From Staphylococcus equorum (GTDB taxonomy: Bacteria; Bacillota; Bacilli; Staphylococcales; Staphylococcaceae): a DNA stretch of 64,000 nt. Where the stretch lies: NCBI RefSeq assembly GCF_029531845.1, contig NZ_JAMBPV010000001.1, positions 62,001 through 126,000 on the forward strand. The letters run 5' to 3'. Below, piece by piece: positions 52,323-60,986 of the stretch. Both the position numbers and the translations under genes were made by a program. Position 1 is the first letter of the stretch; every line of letters starts with the position of its first letter. The notes beneath the pieces were generated by a model that was not told where the DNA came from, did not search any database, and saw only the letters and a list, made by a program, of their open reading frames with translations.

Positions 52323-53375
52323 TTATTCATCACTTAAGTTTCTAATCGGGTCGAACCATTTGTCTTCTACTTCTACAAACTGTTCTTTGTCTGTTTTTTC
52401 AAATAGTCCTGATCCTTCTTCATCTTCAGGTAAAAAAACAGCTTTATTATTAGAGATTTCTTTTGAAGTTAATTTTTCTTTTATTTTATCCATTGTTTCT
52501 TTGTCTAAAGTTTCACTGTTACCTACGATAGGTGCATTCAATACGGGTGTTGATTTTATAATGCCAAATTTTTCACCTTTATATTGCGTAAACGGTGCCT
52601 TAGCGTCTTCTTTTACTTTATAAGTAGTGCCTGGCTTATTGGCTTCACCTCTATCTACTTCTACATAATCTGCTACGTTAATATCACTAAATGCTGCAAT
52701 ATCTGCTTTACCATTTAATAAGTTCACTGCTGATCCTTGGTGCGTATTACCAAACATAGTTTCTTTTAATAAGTTACCGCCTTCAGATAAATCTTTCGGT
52801 TTTAAATCTTTATATTTGTCTTGTTTTTTAAAGTGGTTGGCAATCAGTGTCGACGGTACTAAAAATCCTGATGTTGATGAAGGTGAGACGAATGACATTT
52901 TTTTATTTTCAATATTATCAAGACTATATTTACCTTTTTCTGTTTCATAATCCTTCATATTTTCCGGTTTAGTCGCTAACCAACTATTGTACTTAGCATC
53001 TTTCGTCGTTCCTGATGGTCCTGAAGCAACAACAAGTGGTTCGATTGCTTTGTTCTTCTCTTTTGCTTGGATATAACCTTCTGCACCCATAAATGCTAGA
53101 TCTGCTTTGTTATTCGTAAGTGTTTCAATCGCTACTGTATAATCTGTTGTCAGTTTATGTTTAACTTTTTTACCTGTTTCTTCTTCAATAATTTTACCGA
53201 TTTCTTCCCTTGCACCTTTTAATTCCTTACCAGATTCATTTGGATACCAAACCATCGTGAGTGACTTTTTATCTTTGTCTCCGTTACCGCCGCCTGAACC
53301 ACCTGGACTACCTGAAGTTTTACAAGCAGCTAACACTAAAACTGAAATCATTAATAAAATCCATAATTTTTTCAT
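52323..53375 (-). CDS. phnD: Phosphonate-binding lipoprotein PhnD
   Basis: This 350-residue substrate-binding protein is anchored through the lipobox LAAC (Cys18), followed by a Gly/Ser-rich linker. PhnD features include TMVWYPNESGKELKGAREEIGKIIEEETGKK, LAFMGAEGYIQA and VSPSSTSGFLVPSTLI, where the S-T-S-G turn binds the phosphonate group. It delivers phosphonates to PhnCEE. Confidence 0.93.
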   Translation of the reverse strand: MKKLWILLMISVLVLAACKTSGSPGGSGGGNGDKDKKSLTMVWYPNESGKELKGAREEIGKIIEEETGKKVKHKLTTDYTVAIETLTNNKADLAFMGAEGYIQAKEKNKAIEPLVVASGPSGTTKDAKYNSWLATKPENMKDYETEKGKYSLDNIENKKMSFVSPSSTSGFLVPSTLIANHFKKQDKYKDLKPKDLSEGGNLLKETMFGNTHQGSAVNLLNGKADIAAFSDINVADYVEVDRGEANKPGTTYKVKEDAKAPFTQYKGEKFGIIKSTPVLNAPIVGNSETLDKETMDKIKEKLTSKEISNNKAVFLPEDEEGSGLFEKTDKEQFVEVEDKWFDPIRNLSDE

Positions 53376-53377
53376 TA

Positions 53378-54229
53378 TTAATTCTCCTTAACTTTTGAGA
53401 TTAAAGTTTCATCTGACAAATTTAAATTTAGTAAATGTTCGTATAAACCCATATTTACACGTTCACCATACGAACCATGATAATCTGAACCACCAGTAAG
53501 TAATAAGTTGTGTCGTTCAGCAATAGTAAGCACTTTTTTTATATCTTCTAATGTATGATCTGGATGATAAAGTTCAATGCCATCTACCCCTAACGCTATA
53601 GCTTCTTCGATTGCATCATAACTATCTAATTGTCCAGGATGTGCAATGACAGCAATGCCTTGATCTTGTTTAATTGCTCGAATTGCATCTTTGTAATCGA
53701 TATATTCAATATCACCTGCAGCAGGTCCATCATTTTTGAATAATTTTCTATATAATTGTTTATATTCTGTCGAATTGTAATCAAAACCCGTGATTGCATC
53801 CATAATATGTTGCTTGTAGATGACAGTAGAATCTTGTGCAATATTGTTAACTTCCTCTAATTGAATATTTATGCCTGCACTCTGAAGTGCCTCAATTTGC
53901 TTGATAGAGTGTTCATGTCTCTTTTCTTGCAAAGGTTGCGTAATGGCACGTATATGAGGTGCATCCAAGTGATAATTGTAGCCAAGAACATGTACTTTCC
54001 TATTGCGTTTGAAATCAAAGGACGATATTTCAATGCCTGGTATTAAATTAATATTCAGTTCTTGTGCTTTTGCTTGTGCCAATGAATATGAATCTGTCGT
54101 GTCATGATCCACAATACTTAGCGTTTGAATGCGTTGTTCATGTGCTTTGTGAAGTAGTTCATTAATACTATCTGAACCGTCTGAAATGTGACTATGTACA
54201 TGTAAATCTACTAATGCTTTAGCTGTCAT
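53378..54229 (-). CDS. PHP-domain phosphoesterase in C-P lyase operon (PhnPP-like candidate)
   Basis: This 283-residue PHP protein has metal ligands in DLHVHSHISDGSDS, IVDHDTTD, GIEISSF, VIAHPGQL and GGSDYHGS. In this operon there is no phnP or phnN. A PHP enzyme from Eggerthella (PhnPP) has been shown to open 5-phosphoribosyl 1,2-cyclic phosphate, the C-P lyase product, and remove the phosphate. This gene is in the right context for the same job. A TrpH-like 5'-3' exonuclease/RNase AM role is the alternative. Confidence 0.82.
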   Translation of the reverse strand: MTAKALVDLHVHSHISDGSDSINELLHKAHEQRIQTLSIVDHDTTDSYSLAQAKAQELNINLIPGIEISSFDFKRNRKVHVLGYNYHLDAPHIRAITQPLQEKRHEHSIKQIEALQSAGINIQLEEVNNIAQDSTVIYKQHIMDAITGFDYNSTEYKQLYRKLFKNDGPAAGDIEYIDYKDAIRAIKQDQGIAVIAHPGQLDSYDAIEEAIALGVDGIELYHPDHTLEDIKKVLTIAERHNLLLTGGSDYHGSYGERVNMGLYEHLLNLNLSDETLISKVKEN

Positions 54230-54924
54230 TATACGAGCTCCCCTACTTCTTTCGTAGACATATCATAGACTTGATCACATAAATTTTCCATAAATTCTAA
54301 ATCATGGAAGATACCAATCAATGTTGTACCATCCTGTTTTAATTTAGTGATTGCTTCTTTAACTTTTAACTTCGAAGCGTGGTCTAACGATGCTGTAGGT
54401 TCATCTAACAATAACAACCTTGGTGATTTTACAATGGCGCAAGCGATATTAAGTCTTAATTTTTCGCCTCCACTAAATGTATTGGGATAGTTATCCCAAA
54501 GTGCTTCAGGGATATCAAAATGACGTAACGTCTCTTTTGCTTTTTCAACTGCCTTGTCATAAGGTACAGACATTTCTAATAGCGATTGAACAACAAGTTC
54601 TAACGTTGTCGTCCTTGGCATTACTTTTAAAAATTGAGAAACATAACCAATTTCATATTTTCTTAATTGAATTAATTGGCGATCCGGAATTTGATGTAAA
54701 TCTACTTCACCATCATCTTTGGACTGGTATAATATTTGACCAACTTGTGGTTGGTACGTTCCATATATACATTTCAATATCGTAGACTTCCCGCTACCAC
54801 TTTTTCCTACGATGCCTAAGAATCCACCTTTTTCTACTTTGAAATTTATATTTTCAATCGCTTTTCGACGTTGATTTAAATGATGTATCTCAAAATATTT
54901 ACCTAGGTTATTCACAGTTAACAT
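54229..54924 (-). CDS. phnL: C-P lyase ATPase-like subunit PhnL
   Basis: This 231-residue ABC-type ATPase has GKSGSGKSTILKCIYGTYQPQVGQI, PRTTTLELVVQSLLE, TFSGGEKLRLNIACAI and LLLLDEPTASLD, the short form typical of PhnL. PhnL works with PhnGHI in attaching phosphonate to the ribose of ATP. It starts where phnM ends and overlaps the PHP gene by one base. Confidence 0.93.
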   Translation of the reverse strand: MLTVNNLGKYFEIHHLNQRRKAIENINFKVEKGGFLGIVGKSGSGKSTILKCIYGTYQPQVGQILYQSKDDGEVDLHQIPDRQLIQLRKYEIGYVSQFLKVMPRTTTLELVVQSLLEMSVPYDKAVEKAKETLRHFDIPEALWDNYPNTFSGGEKLRLNIACAIVKSPRLLLLDEPTASLDHASKLKVKEAITKLKQDGTTLIGIFHDLEFMENLCDQVYDMSTKEVGELV

Positions 54925-56115
54925 TTACTGCACTCCTTCCATTCTATAATGATATTGACTAATTATTTTTCCATCGACAATACATTCTGTAATGACAGGA
55001 TAATCTTCGTTGAATTGAATAATGTTTAAGTCGGCCTTCTTGCCAACTTCTATAGATCCAATCTCATCATCCATGTTCACTGCTTTTGCTGGATTAATCG
55101 TAATAAGTTTCATCACTTGTGGCAATGGATAACCTTCCACTCTATGCAATTTAAAAACAGAATATAATAATGATGCAGGATAGTAATCACTACAAAGGAT
55201 AGAGGCACACCCTTCTTGTATTGCTTCTAGTGCACTTAAATTCCCTGAATGTGACCCACCTAATAACACGTTAGGTGCACCAACAGCAGTATACATACCC
55301 TTTTGATAGGCGTGTTTAGCAACCTCTAAAGTGATTGGAAATTCACATATTTGCATACCTAATTGATGATTGAAGTCCACCTTGTCAATTTGGTCATCAT
55401 CATGTGAAGCAATACCAACGCCTTTTTCATGTGCTTTATTTATGAGTTCTTTCATATCTTCTTGCGTGATATGTGCTGTCGCTTGTTTTTCTTTTATTTT
55501 CACGTGTACTTCATCTGTACTCAATTTTTGATAACCCTTAATTGTGTCCACATATCCTTGAATATCACGGTATTGACCCTGTCCTGGTGTATGGTCCATA
55601 AAGCTTAATAAGTGGATGCTATCTTTTTTTAAATAATTAAGTAAACTAGACACTTGAGTTACAGATTCCACTTCAAAACGCGCATGTAATCTATGACGTA
55701 TGAGTCGTTGCTCATTCCTTGTTTGATTAATTTCATCAATTAAACGACTTACATTTTCTGGGCGTCTAATTGGCTTATACTCTAAAATGTCTTCGTTATA
55801 TATGGATAAAGAATGAAACATTGTCGTAATGCCTTGTGAACTTAAGATGCGCTCCGCTTCTCTGATACCTAATTTGATATCCATAAGTGATGTAGGTCTA
55901 GGCGCTGTTAAATTTTCAATGTAATCTGAATGAATATCTATAAATCCTGGTGTAACATAACCACCTTTAGCATCGATAACTTCGAATGTATCAGGTAAAC
56001 TCGTAATATTTTCAATAGGAATGATGTCAGCAATACGTTGACCTTGAATTACTAATGCTGAATCACTCACAATTTTATTTTCACACACTAAATGACAATT
56101 TTTGATAACTCGCAC
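54925..56115 (-). CDS. phnM: RPnTP hydrolase PhnM
   Basis: This 396-residue amidohydrolase-fold enzyme releases pyrophosphate from alpha-D-ribose-1-methylphosphonate-5-triphosphate. It has VTPGFIDIHSDYIENLTAPRP, LLSFMDHTPGQGQY, GIASHDDD, GAPNVLLGGSHSGNLSA and ILCSDYYPASLL, all PhnM signatures. It starts at a GTG with AAGAGGTGA before it. Lies 13 bases after phnK and abuts phnL. Confidence 0.95.
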   Translation of the reverse strand: MRVIKNCHLVCENKIVSDSALVIQGQRIADIIPIENITSLPDTFEVIDAKGGYVTPGFIDIHSDYIENLTAPRPTSLMDIKLGIREAERILSSQGITTMFHSLSIYNEDILEYKPIRRPENVSRLIDEINQTRNEQRLIRHRLHARFEVESVTQVSSLLNYLKKDSIHLLSFMDHTPGQGQYRDIQGYVDTIKGYQKLSTDEVHVKIKEKQATAHITQEDMKELINKAHEKGVGIASHDDDQIDKVDFNHQLGMQICEFPITLEVAKHAYQKGMYTAVGAPNVLLGGSHSGNLSALEAIQEGCASILCSDYYPASLLYSVFKLHRVEGYPLPQVMKLITINPAKAVNMDDEIGSIEVGKKADLNIIQFNEDYPVITECIVDGKIISQYHYRMEGVQ

Positions 56116-56128
56116 AATTTTTCACCTC

Positions 56129-56971
56129 TTATAAAATTGAATACACAAGTTGTTGCGTATATTCGTGTTTTGGATCTTCTAATATTTGATCAGTCACACC
56201 ATGTTCAATGACTTCGCCATTCAGCATGACTAATGTCCGATCACACAACATTCTTATAATCGCTAGGTCATGTGATACCACAATCATGCTTACTTGCATT
56301 TCCCTTTGAATCGCTTTAATCAATTCAAGAACATCTGCTTGCACTGACAAATCAAGACCAGTTGTCACTTCATCTAACAATAAAATAGGTGGATAATTAG
56401 ATAATGCTTTAGCTATTTGTACACGTTGTTGCATACCTCCTGAAAAGTGAATCGGCGGATCATATTTACGGTTTAGTGGTATCTTCACTTTTCCCAGGAA
56501 ATAATCTCCGCGCTCTGTCATCTCTTTAACATTCCTAGAGCCGCTAGCAATTAACTTTTCTGCTATATTACTGATTGACGAAAAATTAATTTTCAAACCA
56601 TGAATTGGGTTTTGGTATACCATACCGAGCATTTCGTTTTTGATTTGTCCTTGCTTCTGGCTAGATACTGAAAAAACATCTTGCTCACCCTCTTCAAAGT
56701 TCGAGATATAACACTGACCTTGTGTTTGATGCTGATCAAAGTACAACATTTTCATCACCGTACTTTTACCACTACCACTTTCACCAACAATACCCAGTAT
56801 TTCTCCTTTGTTCACATCGAAAGAAACATCTCTACACGCATATACGGATTGGCACGAGGGGCATACATTTTTATGTAAATGCTCTGTATGACCGATACAA
56901 TCATCGCAACCATCACCAAAGACTTTCGTTAAATTTTCAACTTGCATCACAACATCTTTATTTTTTATCAT
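56129..56971 (-). CDS. phnK: C-P lyase ABC subunit PhnK with cysteine-rich insert
   Basis: This 280-residue protein has GIVGESGSGKSTVMKMLYFD, FSGGMQQRVQIAKAL and LLLDEVTTGLDLSVQADVL; the Walker B Asp is followed by EVTTGLD rather than EPT. A segment at residues 20-46 holds C22, C25, C37, C40 and C46 (CxxC-11-CxxC), a zinc- or cluster-binding knuckle missing from E. coli PhnK but, as I recall, seen in PhnK of other phyla. PhnK docks on the PhnGHIJ core and is needed for C-P cleavage. Overlaps phnJ by four bases. Confidence 0.92.
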   Translation of the reverse strand: MIKNKDVVMQVENLTKVFGDGCDDCIGHTEHLHKNVCPSCQSVYACRDVSFDVNKGEILGIVGESGSGKSTVMKMLYFDQHQTQGQCYISNFEEGEQDVFSVSSQKQGQIKNEMLGMVYQNPIHGLKINFSSISNIAEKLIASGSRNVKEMTERGDYFLGKVKIPLNRKYDPPIHFSGGMQQRVQIAKALSNYPPILLLDEVTTGLDLSVQADVLELIKAIQREMQVSMIVVSHDLAIIRMLCDRTLVMLNGEVIEHGVTDQILEDPKHEYTQQLVYSIL

Positions 56972-57813
56972 TTAGATATTGCCTCCTCTTTGTTTAACTG
57001 CTCTAACATATAACTTGTATCGTTAGTGATGTAATATGTTTCGTCTGTATCTTCATCAACCAATTCATCCATATAAACTTCTGTGAGACCTGAAGTACGG
57101 CACTCCTTATCTTCAAATGACTCTATTTCAAATGGATAATCATCAAACGCTAATGATTCTACTTTGGTAAATGGTGGCACAGCGTATATTTTCTTTTCAC
57201 GGCCTGCCCCAAGTAAAATCAATCCTTCATTTTGATTCATTTTTGGGTTATCAAAACGGGGAATCGGACTTGGTGCCATAACGTAACGATCTTCAACTAG
57301 GACCGGATAGTCTGCGTTCCCTGTTACATGACCATGTTTCATGATTTCTTCAAAAAGTTTTAGCCAAGCACCACTGTATTCTTTATTAGCATGTAATAAT
57401 TTAGTTTTACGTTCTGATGGCTCTACAGGTCGTAACGGTTCAGGTAGCGGGACTTGTAATACAAGTATTTGTCCTTCTTTTAATGGTACTTCTGGTATAC
57501 GATGTCGAGACTGTATGACAGTCGCCTCAGCAGTATGTATCGTATCAGTAACCTGCGTGGTATTTTGAATTAATTTTTTAATATTTACTGCGTTCACCGA
57601 ATCATCTGATCCTTGGTCAATGACTTTCAATATATCTTCACGACCGATAAGAGAAAGTGTTAATTGTAGGCCGCCTGTGCCCCAACCTCTTGCAATAGGG
57701 AGTTCTCTAGAAGCAAAAGTAACTTGGTATCCTGGAATGGCAACAGCTTTCAATGTTTTTCTTCTAATTTCTTTTTTGGAATGCTCGTCTAAAAATGCAA
57801 AGTTTTGTTTCAC
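56968..57813 (-). CDS. phnJ: C-P lyase core PhnJ, lacking three of four cluster cysteines
   Basis: This 281-residue protein is clearly homologous to E. coli PhnJ along its length (NFAFLDEHSKKEIRRKTLKAV; RGWGTGGLQLTLSLIG; RHRIPEVPL; PSPIPRFDNPKM; FGAGREK-like LLGAGREKKIYAVPPFTKVESL). The glycyl-radical candidate is kept as G28. The radical-SAM cysteines of E. coli, spaced CX2CX21CX5C, correspond here to C238, S241, T263 and M269, so only one remains, and it is the only Cys in the protein. The usual [4Fe-4S]/SAM mechanism therefore seems impossible as drawn. Four-base overlaps join it to phnI and phnK. Confidence 0.92.
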   Translation of the reverse strand: MKQNFAFLDEHSKKEIRRKTLKAVAIPGYQVTFASRELPIARGWGTGGLQLTLSLIGREDILKVIDQGSDDSVNAVNIKKLIQNTTQVTDTIHTAEATVIQSRHRIPEVPLKEGQILVLQVPLPEPLRPVEPSERKTKLLHANKEYSGAWLKLFEEIMKHGHVTGNADYPVLVEDRYVMAPSPIPRFDNPKMNQNEGLILLGAGREKKIYAVPPFTKVESLAFDDYPFEIESFEDKECRTSGLTEVYMDELVDEDTDETYYITNDTSYMLEQLNKEEAISK

Positions 57814-58901
57814 GATCCTCCACCCCTTTTTGTTTGTCTCACTCTGTCTAATACAGATTGGAATGTCACATAATGTGGTAACTTCAAATGTGAAATAAAG
57901 CCTGTAGACTCTACTGAATCGATATGTAACAATACAAATTCATCATCACATGTAGCAGCGTCACCTTCTGGATGACTTAAACTATAATCTAATACACTCA
58001 TAGCAATCGCCTTTGTCTCATTTTGACCAAAAGTAATACCATAACCAATATTAAATTCTTGCTCTACATGCCCATCTTCGTTTTTTTGTGACTTAGATAC
58101 AGGCATAAATGCTTCGACTTCCGTTAACTCAATGTCACCGACAAAGTACGCATCTTCATCTTCAAATGGTTGAATATAAACAGGTTGTTGGCCTACTCTA
58201 CATTCTCCAATATTAGGATGTGCCGTATTACCGTACCCTCGTATTTCTGCATAGCCAAGTGATGTCACTGCACCCGTTTGCCCACGAGTTAAAGCTTGTA
58301 GTCTCTCACTTCTCGAACTTGGAAATTCTATGGTTTTTTTAGTAATATCATCAGGTTCGTCATTACATTCCGGTTCTTTAGTGAATAATCCTTCATCTTC
58401 TAAATAATCAATGACTTTAGGTAAAGCATTTAATGGGTAATTTATTGTGTTTGTCGTTGTATGTTGTTTGTATTGATTTGGCTTACCTTCCGTATCTGCC
58501 ACCGCTATAGAGTCATCAAGTAAACGATGAGTGAAGTCAGGAGAAGCGCCAAGAATCTGCCCACCTGGGATATCTTTGAAACTTGCTGAAACTCTGCGTT
58601 CCACAAACATATTTCTCGTATTAGTCACTGTTGAATAATGTAATCTTGGCAATGTAGATCGATGTGCACGTAATAAAAACACCGCTTCTTCCATATTGCC
58701 ACTTGATTGTTTAATGGCTAGTGCTGCAAGCTTTCTATCATATAGGCTTGCCTCAGACATAATCTGGTTAATATGTTGTGACATCGTTAGTAGAATATCT
58801 TCCACAGTTAAGCGGTCACTATCATAATTTGTTTTTTGTTTGTATTGTTCAATAGAAGCTTCAATTGCTTGTTGTCCACCTTTTACCGCAACGTAACCCA
58901 T
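57810..58901 (-). CDS. phnI: C-P lyase core PhnI
   Basis: This 363-residue protein begins GYVAVKGGQQAIEAS and has the PhnI stretches LRAHRSTLPRLHYS, RRVSASFKDIPGGQILGASPDFTHRLLD, LTRGQTGAVTSLGYAEIRGYG and IGECRVGQQPVY. With PhnG, H and L it exchanges adenine of ATP for phosphonate. It overlaps phnJ by four and phnH by one base. Confidence 0.95.
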   Translation of the reverse strand: MGYVAVKGGQQAIEASIEQYKQKTNYDSDRLTVEDILLTMSQHINQIMSEASLYDRKLAALAIKQSSGNMEEAVFLLRAHRSTLPRLHYSTVTNTRNMFVERRVSASFKDIPGGQILGASPDFTHRLLDDSIAVADTEGKPNQYKQHTTTNTINYPLNALPKVIDYLEDEGLFTKEPECNDEPDDITKKTIEFPSSRSERLQALTRGQTGAVTSLGYAEIRGYGNTAHPNIGECRVGQQPVYIQPFEDEDAYFVGDIELTEVEAFMPVSKSQKNEDGHVEQEFNIGYGITFGQNETKAIAMSVLDYSLSHPEGDAATCDDEFVLLHIDSVESTGFISHLKLPHYVTFQSVLDRVRQTKRGGGS

Positions 58902-59467
58902 TACTTCAGCACCTCCACATTTGTAGTTCTCGGAATAAATACAATATGATTATCTTTATCACAAATAATGAAGTCTACACCCATCGGAAATTCTTCGCAC
59001 ATTTGCGTTCTTTGTTCGATTATTTCAGGGCTAATAGATAATTGTAAGTCCGTGTGATGTTTTATACCTGGACCAGTTAACCTATATAAATATCCAGATC
59101 CAATACTTTCTATTTCAATCATCAATGTAGATGATTTTTCAGGAGATAATAACGTACCTTTATTCAATTGTAATAATTGTGCTGTAGATAACAATGTTTC
59201 TGTCGTAATCACAAAATCACTCTCAGCGATGATATTTGTTCTATGCGCACCAGTAATCGCACTGATTACTTTGCTTTCTTGATCATTTTCCAAGTAAAAT
59301 GCGATTTCGTTATCAAATAATGTGTTCGTTGTAGCTATCAAAGCATCACTATATGATGTCTCGTTAATCGTTTCATCACGAAATGTTTCTATTTTTCCTG
59401 GATGACTGCTCAAATCTAATAACATTCTATACATTTGCTGGGTAGCTAATATTGTGTCGCTTATCAC
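58901..59467 (-). CDS. phnH: C-P lyase core PhnH
   Basis: This 188-residue PhnH has the family start (FRMLLDLSSHPG in form: YRMLLDLSSHPGKIETF), GTLLSPEKSSTLMIEIESI, RLTGPGIKHH and FPMGVDFIICDKDNHIVFIPRTT. It is the structural subunit of the PhnGHIJ core. It follows phnG by 12 bases. Confidence 0.94.
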   Translation of the reverse strand: MISDTILATQQMYRMLLDLSSHPGKIETFRDETINETSYSDALIATTNTLFDNEIAFYLENDQESKVISAITGAHRTNIIAESDFVITTETLLSTAQLLQLNKGTLLSPEKSSTLMIEIESIGSGYLYRLTGPGIKHHTDLQLSISPEIIEQRTQMCEEFPMGVDFIICDKDNHIVFIPRTTNVEVLK

Positions 59468-59479
59468 GTGTATGTCCTC

Positions 59480-59899
59480 CTATTCGTTCATCATGCTGAA
59501 ATCCACTTTAGTTTCAAGCAGTGCTTGTGTTTTGATTTGTTCAACTTCTGTTTGAATATTTTCTAATTCCGTTAAAATATCTGCTAACTCTTGTTGGAAA
59601 TATTCTTTTTTCATACATAAATCAATAAAGCTCATCGCTTCACTGAATTGCATATCTTCACCTTTTACTACACCTAACCCAATATGTTCATCTTTTTTTA
59701 TTTTCGTTTCTGTAATTAATACTTCACCTAGGTAAAACAAACTATTTTCAGCATGTTCTCTCACTTTCACCATTGTTAAACCTGTTTTTGCTTCTGAAAT
59801 GATTTGAAAGTCGAAAGAATCTTGATGCTTGTTATAAAATGACACTGCTTCTGCTCTGCCATATCTAATAAATAATGATGTCCATATTTTTTTATTCAT
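59480..59899 (-). CDS. phnG: C-P lyase core PhnG
   Basis: This 139-residue protein is at the usual PhnG length with the characteristic TGLTMVKVREHAENSLFYLGEVLITETKI and GLGVVKGED. RBS GGGAGG. First structural gene of the C-P lyase operon. It carries a coiled C-terminal helix (about 95-130). Confidence 0.9.
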   Translation of the reverse strand: MNKKIWTSLFIRYGRAEAVSFYNKHQDSFDFQIISEAKTGLTMVKVREHAENSLFYLGEVLITETKIKKDEHIGLGVVKGEDMQFSEAMSFIDLCMKKEYFQQELADILTELENIQTEVEQIKTQALLETKVDFSMMNE

Positions 59900-59979
59900 C
59901 TGTCTGCCTCCCTTACATATTTAATGTTAACTTGTTGCCAAGCCAGTGAACTTTAAGTGTTTGTAAAAATTGTAAAAAA

Positions 59980-60007
59980 AATAAACCAATTAAAAATTGG
60001 TTTATTC
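59980..60007 (-). terminator. Terminator between phnF and phnG
   Basis: AATAAACCAAT / ATTGGTTTATT perfect stem that includes the phnF stop codon, followed by T8 on the minus strand. It should partly separate regulator and structural genes. I see no convincing phnG promoter in the 80 bases left, so readthrough may feed the operon. Confidence 0.8.
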
Positions 60008-60745
60008 GTTATTTAATGATATTTTGTGTTTAAATAAGTCGCTTCTATATTTAATTTTTATTTTTTCTAATGTAATTCCTGTGTCTTGATCCACCGTTTC
60101 CGTGTCATACATAATCAATGGCACAAGTTCATTACATTCTAAATACGCTTGTTCACTTATAGTTGGAAAGTTTGTATGTAAAACCATTTCCTCTGCTTTT
60201 AAATTTACATGGCCTTTACTTTTAAAATATTTGAATACAGATTGTATTGTTTGGGCCTTTTCACTGATATCTGGAAAAAGATCTGTACGAATATAAGAAA
60301 TATGAATTGCAGAAGGCAAACCATATACCACTCTTACTCTAGCGATAACAAATATTCTAGTATCTTCTGAACAATTAAGTGCTACTTGATATTTCTTTTG
60401 CGTTATTTCATCTGCATAATCTGCAAAAATAACTCTCGTCTCATAAGGTATGCCTTGCAAAGCCATTTTTTCCGAAAAACTTTTTTTATCAAAAATTTCT
60501 AATTCAATTGCCGGTAAGCTATCTTTCATAAATCTGCCGACGCCTTGTTTACTATTTAATTGGCCCATTTTTTCCATTTGGACTAATGCAGCACGAATAT
60601 CTATACGCTTGATGTTAAATTGATCTGCTAATTCATTTTCACTAGGTATTTTTTCTCCCGCTTTTAATCCTAGTTTCAAAAATTCTTTGTGAATTAAACC
60701 TCTAATTTCCGCCTCTTTAGATACTTTAAATTCATCAAAATTCAT
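60002..60745 (-). CDS. phnF: GntR/UTRA regulator of C-P lyase operon (PhnF-like)
   Basis: This protein of about 247 residues has a GntR winged helix (LKAGEKIPSENELADQFNIKRIDIRAALVQMEKMGQLNSKQGVGRFM) and a C-terminal UTRA effector domain (about 85-240; PYETRVIFADYA, RVRVVYGLPSAIHISYI). I start at the ATG at 60745 after AGGGGG. Being first in the phn gene string it most likely represses the operon. The ligand is unknown; Mycobacterium PhnF responds to phosphate status indirectly. Confidence 0.88.
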   Translation of the reverse strand: MNFDEFKVSKEAEIRGLIHKEFLKLGLKAGEKIPSENELADQFNIKRIDIRAALVQMEKMGQLNSKQGVGRFMKDSLPAIELEIFDKKSFSEKMALQGIPYETRVIFADYADEITQKKYQVALNCSEDTRIFVIARVRVVYGLPSAIHISYIRTDLFPDISEKAQTIQSVFKYFKSKGHVNLKAEEMVLHTNFPTISEQAYLECNELVPLIMYDTETVDQDTGITLEKIKIKYRSDLFKHKISLNNE

Positions 60746-60834
60746 AACGTTCCCCCTAACTGTAAAATACATATTAATACAGTTATAAAATCCTATATTT
60801 TAATATCAATAATTGGTATGATTTTACTACAAAA

Positions 60835-60895
60835 ATAAGGCACTTCGTATAATAAAATTACTTCGCTATAATATAAAATACGCTGTGCCTTATAT
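60835..60895 (-). terminator. Terminator of yitT-like gene
   Basis: ATAAGGCAC pairs with GTGCCTTAT, with inner GTAT/ATAC, then TTATTTTTG on the minus strand. Confidence 0.75.
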
Positions 60896-60986
60896 ATAAA
60901 AATTATATCATGCCTCAATTACCGCTTCCAATAGAATCAGATGGGCGGTCTACAATAAAAATTCCTCTACTTTTCATTTTGACTAG

